Below, in pieces: positions 8,857-16,586 of a stretch of DNA of 16,586 nucleotides. A model generated the notes under the pieces. That model saw nothing but the letters and a program-made list of their open reading frames with translations, was not told the DNA's origin and did no database searches. The position numbers were made by a program, and so were the translations under genes. Within the stretch, counting starts at the first letter, position 1. Each line of letters opens with the position of its first letter. Location: contig JAQIWT010000660.1 of NCBI GenBank assembly GCA_034696485.1, forward strand, positions 1 through 16,586, given 5' to 3'. The DNA comes from Isohypsibius dastychi. Taxonomy: Eukaryota > Tardigrada > Eutardigrada > Parachela > Isohypsibiidae.

Positions 8857-9212
8857 TACACAAATGCATCGTGAGTTATGGACGCATTGTACAATGAGGG
8901 AAAATCGAACGAAAACCAAACAAAACAAATAAAACACAACAATACATCTTCGCCGCCATAAAACTGACAAGCACAAAAGACAATCCATTGAGTGAGTAAA
9001 GCGTAAAAGATTCTATAAACAACAACGTATAAGAAGAAGTGGAGTAGTACACACACCGCTTCACAAAAACTGTGATAAACTTTGGTGAAGTAGAAAATGC
9101 GCTTTCAAAGTAAATCACAGCTTTCCTGATTAATGTCATCCAGATAGTAAAAAGAGAATCTTTGGCACAGCGGTAATAACCTCTCGAGATACACCGGCGA
9201 AAATAAACCAAA

Positions 9213-9610
9213 TCAAATGAGCATCGGCATCTCGTAATCCGGATCAAAGGTCACGGCGGCCGGAAGTCGTCTAATATTCACATAACTTTTGGGCGAAACT
9301 CGCGATGTCCCGGCATTTGGAATCGGTAGTGGGGAAGCAATGTTGGAATTTGAGGAATCCAAAACTTGTAGGTAAGGTGAACGCGGCGGAAGTGCCGGAT
9401 TCACCGGGAGGTAACCATCGCCATCAACAGCAACCGATTCACACCGCGGTGGAATTTGTGGAAAAGTTGAGCTGGGAATTGGATGTAGAACCGGAATATG
9501 GCATTGGTTGTGAGTCTGAGCGCGGGGAGTTATGGCGAAACCGGAATCGCCGCTTAAAACCGAGCATTTGTCCAGACAATCTGGACTGCTGTGGAAAGTC
9601 TGGCGTGAAC
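9213..9610 (-). other. rol-3: Last rol-3 exon: cytoplasmic tail with docking-type motifs
   Basis: After the acceptor TTTTTCAG (ends 9611) the frame runs 131 residues to TGA. The tail is Pro/Ser-rich and disordered-looking. It contains SYVNI (YVN codons at 9276-9284), which fits the pYxN consensus for Grb2-type SH2 domains, and two PxxPxR stretches, PQIPPR (9444-9461) and PALPPR (9381-9398), which fit class II SH3 ligands. The protein ends DYEMPMLI. Confidence 0.85.
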
Positions 9611-12600
9611 CTGAAAAAGAAGAAATTAGTCAGACATAAATTGGAGATGTTGGGAGAAAAATATGATCTAAGATAAAAGAAACCATTCTGCTTCAGATAT
9701 TGCTGCGCCACATTAATGGTTATAACTTACGGGCACTCAAGCGTAGGCTGGGGCACGATTCCCATTTTGCCGACAACGGGTCCGATAAAATTGAGATCCG
9801 TTTATTTTCTGGATCGATTTCAGGCTTTGTATCCACAATTTCGTCTGAAATTTAAACCATGATACAAAATAAAGAAACGTCGTGATTCAAATCATCATAC
9901 CTTCAAGTATATTCCGCCACTGAGTCAGTTCGTCCAGAATGTCGACCATTCTGGCTCTTTCACGCGGAGTCTGGCGCCAACATCGAAGCATGATTTCGAC
10001 ACTACAAATAATCAAGATTAAACCATAACTCCAAAACGTTCAATTCTGAAAACTTACAGCTTCGGAGGGATTCCGTCAATGCCGCTATAATCCAGCGGGT
10101 TCCTTCCGGTCTTGATGCGTTCCACAACATCTTCATTGGGAGTCGTCGCTTGATATGGAGTCTCTCCATACATGCAGATTTCCCAGACCACGACTCCGAA
10201 CGACCAAACATCAGACTCGGTTGTCACGATGTTACACCCTAAGGATTCCGGTGCCATCCAGCGAACCGGAAGTGGTCGGCTTTTGGCTCCACGGTAATAT
10301 TGACGTAAATAAATATCCCTCGCCAGACCGAAGTCCGCGATCTTCACCGTTCGTGTTCCGTCTTCGTTGTGGTTCACCAAACAGTTTCGGGCAGCCAAAT
10401 CACTGAAATAAAAGATAAGGTTAGAATTTTTCAACATAATCTTTGAGAAATAAGGGATTTTTTTTCAATGTTTTTCCTAACAGGTGGAAGTTCTTACCGG
10501 TGGACAAACTTGTTTTCCTGAAGGTAGGCACATCCAGCTGCGATATCGCAACAGATATCGACCTGATCCATATAGGTCAAGCCACCATTGACTCGAGGAG
10601 CTCCGCTCCAAAGGTACTTCCGGAGGTCGCCTTGATTCATGTATTCCATCACGATGTAGAAGGGTTCAATATCAGTGCAAACACCGTGGAAAGTCAGAAT
10701 ATTTTCATGATGAATTTGGCTGGAAAACAAATCCAACTTATACACTGGATATTATGAACGAAAGAAACTGATTTACCTCATAAACTGGGCTTCCTTGAGA
10801 AATTCATTTCGGCTTTGCCGGCAAGTGTCATTATCGTGAAGTTTCTTCACGGCGACAAATGTCATCTCGCCCGCTTCGGAAACCTGGTTGGTTTGCGCTT
10901 TGAAGACTTCGCCAAAATTGCCATTTCCAACAGATTCGAGTCGTTCGATTCGATGGCGGTCAAGACGCGGCATCTGACCACTGCAACAAATTTTTTTTAA
11001 ATATGTACACGAAAGAAATTCGGTCATCCTCAGGAACAGGTTAACTAGTTCTGAAGACGGTTTTCTAGTTTGAAAAAAAAATTTGAACAGGCTGATTTTG
11101 GTTTTCTGACAGTTCTAAGCCATTCCAAGTCTTTTTGAAAAATCGCCGTCCTCAATATATCCATTTATTGTGAGATATTTTACGATATATTTATATTTCT
11201 AAAATAAACCGTATTCCGAATTCCGATACTGAATAAAATTCATACACATACATCAAATCATATATCGCGTTCTCCGACAACGGCGATGTGACGTCAAAGT
11301 TTCGCGATTCCTCATCTGGACTGGATCGCCGTGAGATCTGCTTGCGACGTCGAGCCACACAATACCAAACAGAGAACCCAACTACAAAAACCCAACGTGA
11401 GTCAACAAGAAAAATACCAACTTGCTGAATTGTGGTATTACCGTTAGCTAAAATGAGAACCGCGACGCCGCTAGCGATGATTATCCAAATGCTCGATGTG
11501 CCGTAAAGATCGGAATCTGCAATATTCAAATTCATAAATAAAAAAAACCGTACAATAAACAAAGAACTACGATAAAAAGCGATGTTATTGAAAAGTTCCA
11601 GAAAATCGTTCCCGAAACGAATTTGCATACCGAGAGGCTCAACAAATCTTCTTCGAGTCACAGTTGCAGATCCATATTCGGTCAGCGGTCGCAGTTCAAT
11701 TTCTAGATTCGAACTTATCGCGGGACCACGAATAACCACCATCGATTCATTAATCATCTGGATAAGAAAGAACAATTAATTAACAATGATTATGGTAGTC
11801 TGTCAAATATCCTTATTCCTTACCTTGGCAAAAACATCTTTTCCCAGCATGTCTTTCACGATAACGTCATATTTAACTTCGCCGTAGTTGATATTGCTGA
11901 CCGGCGGCCAGCTGATTATTTTATCCGTATCATTCGATGTGAGAACAATGTCACTCGCGTTCACAGTTTCCGGAATGGCTTCGAAGTCGAAGAACGTGTG
12001 ATTCAAGGCTGGAAAACACAAAAGGTCAAAAATATCAAAATGCAGGTTGTCAAGTTCTTTGGACCGTTCAGAAACTTCTGAATCATCAAACCAGGTTCAA
12101 GCGAAGGAACAAAACAAAAAATGCTTTCTCACCGGAAATCTCATCTTCGATTTGTGGTACCACAGCAAACACGCTCAAATCCCTCCCAGAAAACAAGGGC
12201 GTTTCCGGCATCTTCAGATCCGTCATGGCCAGTCGTTTTTCCTGACTGATCCACATAATCCTCTTCTCAAATATCCCAACAACACTTTTTGGCGCATGAT
12301 CCATATGAAGTTTTCCAACGAGTTCCATTTCTTTATAATTCGATCCAATTAATGACGTCTCCAGCAACTCAATATGATCCAGCCTCTTCACGACAATATA
12401 CAAGTTCTTCGCTGAATAGTCGACCATTAAACCGACAATCTCCTCATTTTCCAACGGTTGAACCCGGAAAATATCTTTCCGTTCACTTCCATCCATTTTG
12501 ATGCTCTCCACAATGGCATGGGTACACCAATACAAGGTTCCTCGAAGCGAGTCAAGTACAATTTGGTTAGCGTTGACATTGACGACTTGTTCGGCTTCCA

Positions 12601-15600
12601 GAGTTCCATGACCGGAAATGGAGGATCGGTGAATGGCGCGATGGTCAGCCCAGTACAGTTTCCGGCCAATCCAGTCGAAAGCCAAACTTTTTGCGTCCAT
12701 CAGGACGAACGATGGTTGTGTGGGCTGGAAGGCGGTGGTGGTTGGGATGAGCATAAGGGATCTCATGTCTTTGTAAACTGCCACAAAATCCGGAGCCCAG
12801 ATAACTGCGTCGATTTCTCGGATAGCGCTGGCGTCTTTAACGAGATTCTGAGTCTGACTGGTTAGTGACATATTGAGGAGAGAAGTTCCGCAGGCAGCCA
12901 AAATTCGGAGACCCGGACCTGAAACAACAAGGAAATCAATTTTTCATCAGTGAAGCGATCAGTCATTTGTGAACTGATATTGTCAAAAAGACATAGAAAG
13001 TCGGCTGACTGATTCAAATCTCCAAATATAAGTGCGAACTACTATAAATTAAATTACCCAAAAAATCAGTCGAAAAATAATTTAAGATTTGATGAGAAAA
13101 TCAGGTCCATCAAGTTTTAAGAAAAATCACAACCATGCTTTTTGTTACGTTTTAGCTAAATGTTGAAGTCCCAGAACAAAAACTGGATTTCCGGTTTGGA
13201 GTGATATTTCTCTTTAGTACACATACCTCTGCGCGAGTAAGTTCGGACCACGATATCTTTAGACCAAGGGCCAGTTCTTCCAGCACCGATTGCTCTAATT
13301 CGGATCGAGTAAACAGTATCCGAGTCCAGACCGCTTAACTGTACTTCGTTTTCGGTCACATTCTGTGAGCTCACTCCGACGACACTAACAGTGTAGTTCC
13401 AGATATCCCAAGCGGAAGCTGACTGCCACGGAAATGGACTGGGCGGAGCCCACGAAAGAAAAATGGAGTCGTGAGAAGGCCGGACATCCATACTGGTCGG
13501 TGCGTTTCTCGGATCTGGAAAATCCAAATGAATGAATACACAGATAAAAACATGAACAAGTCAAGTGAAGTAATTAAAAAATCATCAGAAAGATAAGATG
13601 AATTTGGTACGTTCAAATTTTCACTGGAAGGAATGAAAATAGGAAATTCAGAAATGAGAGCTTACATGGTTGAGGTTGCGAATCAAAGTTGGTCATCTGC
13701 AATCCGATGAAATGATCCAAGGTTTCTCCATTCAACACATGAAAAATGGTGGAGTTGTGGGGATTTTTCGGGTCCGAAGCTCTTTCTTCAAATATAACGG
13801 TAGAATTATGCCAATAAAACCGTGAGTCCCCGTAAACCATTTCGTGCATAGATTCGAAATGTGAGTCATAAATATGATTCCAATTTCGCTTGAATTGCTT
13901 GATCTCCTCGCTTCCATCACAAGCAGTAGTGCGCATCATTTCCCTGGGTTTCTGCGAAGTGTCTGGGAAATATAGCCGGCAATCATCGAAAGCCAAATCG
14001 AATGAAGGGATGGCCATTCCAGTGAGTCGCACAACTGGCGGAGTTTTTAATAAGCTGTTCTTGGGCCCAGGGTTCTTCTGGATAATCGGCGTACGGTAGA
14101 TGTTGCTGGTATTGTTCGATCTCGCAAGCCAGAAAATGAACCTGGAAAACAAATTAAATTTATATAAACAATAACAAACACCAACAAACAAAAACGCCCC
14201 ACCACCAGAAATTCATTTAAAAAAAACTTGGCGTGAGAAACACCCACACACCAATATCACCGATTCAAAATCCACGTCCAAGTAACTTTACAGTAACTTA
14301 TAATACTGATCATAACTACACAACTAGCAACAATTTCGTCGTTCATCATGACCACGTTTAAGAAGTTTTTCCAGCAAAATTCAAGCCGCATACTGGTGAC
14401 TTGCGCACCACAAAACTAGAAATATTTACCCGTTGACAGGATCGGCGAGGATTTTCACGACATTTGGGCCAATAATTGCAACGGTGGAACACCTGATCGT
14501 GCTGTTCAGATAGTCATCCGCAACATGGCATTTCTTCAACTACAAAACAACAAACAACGTGACACATACTGAGACCAGAAATCTTCAACCCACCATTTCT
14601 CCGCAAACGATGTAAAGGTCATGGCGCATCCAGTCGATGGACATGGCCGTCACATTCAACGACGGATCCTCAAAAATGACCGTTCCATTTTTCACATCAA
14701 AATTCTTCAGTTGAACTTTTGGCGCCATTTTCCGCAAATCCACAAACACAATCTGGTGCGCCGTATTATATATGAACAAGTACTTCCGGTAGGTATCAAA
14801 AACAAAAGCTACGAAGAACGACCACGATATTGAAACCAATTATTCAGCTGACAAAAATCAACCAACCTTTAAAATGAACTTTGCGAATGGGATCAAATTC
14901 GTCGACACGATAAGGCGGATACACAGCTTCCCCTTGATACATTCCCTCAACACCCACGTTATATTCCCAGAAAAATTCCCTTTGGGTTCCAACAAGCAGT
15001 GAAGCAGGCGGTAATCCAGCGGCTTCTCTCGATGGTTTGTTGGGGGAAGGAAGGGTTGTGATACCAATGGACGCCGACGGACTCGAACCATATCGGTTGA
15101 ATGCGATAATTGAAATACTGTGGAAAGTTCCGGGGACCAAGCTGGTAATGACAAGTGATCTCTTGTGGGTGTTCTACGGAATAAAAAAGGTATTTGAAAA
15201 AACAATCGGGTGAAAATGAGAATAGAATATTTACAAAATGCTCAGTTCTGAAGTGATTCTGCACATTCACGTAATAACGATCGATGTATCCGTTTTGTCT
15301 TTTCGGTTGCTTCCATTCGACCAAGACTTTCCCATATTCAATCGGTTCGGCACGAAGAATAACCGGCGGAGTTGATGGCGCTACACAACAGAACAACATT
15401 TTTAAGAATATAATTCAAAACGTACCGAAAAAAGCACTTGAAAACAACAGAAATTTTTAGAATGCTACTTGAAATAAAAAACTGAAAATAGAACTCACTC
15501 AGAATAAGTCGAATATGAAATCATAAATTATCCAAAATTCGATAACCGCTGAAAATAAACTTTCGTAATTCAAGTCAGAAATCACAATTAAAGTTGAAGC

Positions 15601-16586
15601 TTTTCAGAACATTTGCACGTTAATTTTAATTTTATATTTTTTTTCAAAATCCTATGTAACATTCTACTTACGTCCGGCCTCCTCTGTGCCAAGAGAGTAG
15701 CTCTCATTCCCATAAATGACGATGTCCGGGGTGGGCATCCAAACAACACGAAACTATAAGAGAAAAAGTAAACATGGGGATCAGGTTCACCGTTTGCATT
15801 TCGTCCCTAATCAACGGTGGAATATTCTTCTGTTTCGCCGCTATAATAGTCGCTAGTGCAAATGCTTGATGAGCATCAATCAAAGATGCAGAACAAAAGC
15901 TCAACAGCCAGAATTGCCAGTGAAAAGCACACAGGTGTGTTGACAGTCGTTTCAATAAGCTAAATTCCCTTTCAAGCCAATACAACCGGAATATCCGTTT
16001 TCAAGAATTGGAAACTTTCATTTTCCAACCGGAAACGACTTTCACAAAACCAGATTTATCAGAATTATTAAGGTCAAAAATACTTACGCGATAAGTAGTG
16101 TAGGGAAACAAGCCAGTGATGTTAATAGTTGCTTTGTTTTCCGGTTGAAGAATGAGGGAAGCAGTTGTCAGTGGCGGATCGAAGTATCTCCACACAATTT
16201 CCTCATCCTCCCATTTCTCCCATTCATCGAGATAATCTTGAGGAAAAAACTCAGGTTCCGCCGGCGGAGCTGGTACTCTGACCAGTTCGGCGTATTGGAA
16301 GTATCCCAGGATCATATCCGATGGATACTTCTCGATTTCCAACTCAATCATAGTTGGATGAGGAACATCGTAATTGCCCATTGGTGCTGTCATATTCCTG
16401 ACGATTTCTGCAACCAAGGTACAAATGTAAAAGGGTCCAAGATGAAAAAAGAAAAACACCAATTTAGAATGATAAATTTCTAGTGGTCATATTTCAAAGT
16501 GCAATACTATTTTCCGGAGGCTTTTTAACACTGACCTTCAGTGTGACCGCTATATACATATATTTTCTTGGAGACTGGTCAATAGC
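9213..16586 (-). CDS. rol-3: ROS1/Sevenless-family receptor tyrosine kinase, 3' part (5' end off window)
   Basis: Twenty exons join in phase (- strand): 16586-16532 (partial), 16407-16088, 15753-15672, 15380-15235, 15173-14867, 14808-14594, 14539-14430, 14141-13666, 13514-13227, 12918-12133, 12008-11824, 11757-11631, 11516-11442, 11381-11252, 10980-10777, 10719-10498, 10402-10058, 10001-9901, 9844-9731 and 9610-9213 (TGA). They give 1561 visible residues. In order: FN3 material (1-300), YWTD-like beta-propeller (300-570), FN3 (571-666), second propeller with LYWADH and LYWCTH (667-928), FN3 (929-1032), one TM helix (1041-1066) with RRRK stop-transfer, kinase (about 1112-1390), tail. This FN3/propeller/kinase order is specific to ROS1, Sevenless and nematode ROL-3. 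ROL-3 is a plasma-membrane receptor needed in C. elegans larval development and epidermis (from memory). The 16532 donor (GTGTTA) was chosen for phase and is the least certain junction. Confidence 0.92.
9901..10980 (-). other. rol-3: Tyrosine kinase domain exons of rol-3
   Basis: Four exons encode the kinase. Seen are the glycine loop [17 protein letters not shown] lysine, an alpha-C glutamate in [18 protein letters not shown] split by an intron (10403-10497), DFG in [11 protein letters not shown], the activation-loop YxxxYY motif (YLRQYY), [24 protein letters not shown] and the final CW-R motif in [12 protein letters not shown]. The pattern is that of an active ALK/ROS/insulin-receptor-type kinase; no catalytic residue is missing. 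Confidence 0.93.
11382..11441 (-). other. rol-3: 60-nt stop-free intron inside the transmembrane helix
   Basis: Donor G|GTAATA (first base 11441) and acceptor GTTTTTGTAG (ends 11382), phase 1. Splicing gives one continuous helix, [20 protein letters not shown]. The intron is 3n long and has no stop in frame, so a retained form would insert 20 residues with polar GNTTIQQ in the membrane span. Confidence 0.85.
11442..11516 (-). other. rol-3: 75-nt symmetric (phase 1-1) exon coding most of the TM helix
   Basis: The exon runs from ATTGCAG|ATTCC to AACG|GTAATA and codes for [18 protein letters not shown] followed by AVLILAN. It starts and ends in phase 1, so skipping it keeps the downstream kinase in frame but leaves only GFSVWYCV of the membrane span. 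Confidence 0.85.
11517..11630 (-). other. rol-3: 114-nt stop-free intron before the TM exon
   Basis: Donor CTCG|GTATGC (first base 11630) and acceptor GAATATTGCAG (ends 11517), phase 1. Splicing joins the end of the last FN3 domain (RRRFVEPL) to DSDLYG. The intron is exactly 38 codons without a stop and encodes a hydrophobic run near its 3' end ([17 protein letters not shown]), so read-through would add a second hydrophobic segment. Splice sites are good and the spliced form fits the family. Confidence 0.85.
12919..13226 (-). other. rol-3: 308-nt rol-3 intron
   Basis: Donor GAG|GTATGT (first base 13226) and acceptor TTGTTTCAG (ends 12919), phase 1, separate an FN3 domain from the second beta-propeller. 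No open segment with family resemblance is present inside. Confidence 0.85.
15672..15753 (-). other. rol-3: 82-nt rol-3 exon completing an FN3 domain
   Basis: This short exon (TCTTATAG acceptor, GTAAGT donor) codes for 27 residues beginning [15 protein letters not shown]. It links the FN3 strand ending YTTYR to the next FN3 start PSTPPV with correct phases (0 then 1). Without it the FN3 domain would lack its last strands. Confidence 0.85.
15754..16087 (-). other. rol-3: 334-nt rol-3 intron
   Basis: Donor CGC|GTAAGT (first base 16087) and acceptor CTCTTATAG (ends 15754), phase 0. An open frame within it is hydrophobic, has no FN3 character and would break the FN3 strand order. I see no other feature. 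Confidence 0.8.

Larger units (their letters stand above)
7906..9212. other. Intergenic region between rol-3 3' end and exonuclease 5' end
   Basis: About 1.3 kb with no convincing protein-coding segment on either strand: the open frames here are Cys-rich or hydrophobic, short, and lack family motifs. It should hold the rol-3 3' UTR, then the exonuclease promoter and any 5' UTR exon. Two donor-like sites face the exonuclease (CAG|GTGAAT with exon end 8326; CAG|GTGCGG near 8493). I found no tRNA A/B boxes. A GC-rich 9-mer repeats at 8748-8828. Confidence 0.65.

Noticed and set aside
7906-9213. rol-3 and the exonuclease as one nematode operon
   Set aside because: They share a strand and the downstream gene has an acceptor at its ATG, but the 1.3 kb spacing is far longer than the usual roughly 100 nt and the functions are unrelated. 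Spliced-leader type data would be needed.
8876-9247. 123-codon - strand open frame overlapping the rol-3 3' end
   Set aside because: It overlaps the rol-3 stop in another frame, its sequence is hydrophobic and Cys-rich, and it lies in the expected 3' UTR.
12458-12865. 135-codon open frame on the + strand
   Set aside because: It is antisense to the rol-3 second propeller exon, which shows LYWADH and LYWCTH and joins in phase on both sides.
15704-15985. 93-codon - strand open frame with hydrophobic residues
   Set aside because: It runs across a rol-3 intron and into the 82-nt FN3 exon in the wrong frame; the FN3 strand order is satisfied without it.
1-16586. tRNA, rRNA, CRISPR array, transposase or viral gene
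   Set aside because: I scanned for B-box-like GGTTCGA motifs, tandem spaced repeats, and integrase or transposase frames on both strands and found none that hold up.

Overview
The window looks like nuclear DNA from a nematode, most likely Caenorhabditis or a close relative. The evidence is eukaryotic genes with many short introns (often 53-66 nt), T-rich splice acceptors of the TTTTCAG/TTTGCAG kind, no recognisable branch points, an AT-rich intergenic and intronic background, and orthologues of FANCM, a Mut-7/EXD3-type exonuclease and the ROS1-family receptor kinase ROL-3. I assembled all gene models by hand from donor/acceptor pairs whose phases agree. No transcript data were available.

Layout: (1) positions 1-4194, + strand: the 3' part of a FANCM-type DNA translocase gene, 8 visible exons, with its 5' end outside the window. 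(2) 4195-4478: a short tail-to-tail gap. (3) 4479-7905, - strand: a complete three-exon gene for a DEDDy 3'-5' exonuclease of the Mut-7/EXD3 family, with a long Pro/aromatic-rich N-terminus. (4) 7906-9212: about 1.3 kb without a convincing gene, holding the 5' flank of the exonuclease gene and the 3' UTR of the next gene. (5) 9213-16586, - strand: the 3' 20 exons of a rol-3/ROS1-like receptor tyrosine kinase gene. It encodes fibronectin III and YWTD-type beta-propeller repeats, one transmembrane helix, an intact kinase domain and a roughly 170-residue tail. Its 5' end lies beyond the right edge.

The three genes do not form an obvious pathway. FANCM acts in replication-fork and crosslink repair, Mut-7-type nucleases act on RNA (small-RNA silencing), and ROL-3/ROS1 acts at the cell surface. 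I found no mobile element, tRNA, rRNA, CRISPR array or clearly novel multi-gene system. The observations most worth a second look are: a FANCM that ends without the ERCC4/HhH2 module; a phase 1-1 75-nt exon carrying most of the ROL-3 transmembrane helix, flanked by two stop-free introns of length 3n; SH2/SH3 docking-like motifs in the ROL-3 tail; a Mut-7-like nuclease without a Mut7-C domain; and 19 exonic copies of the 7-mer CCGGAAG/CTTCCGG where about two would be expected.
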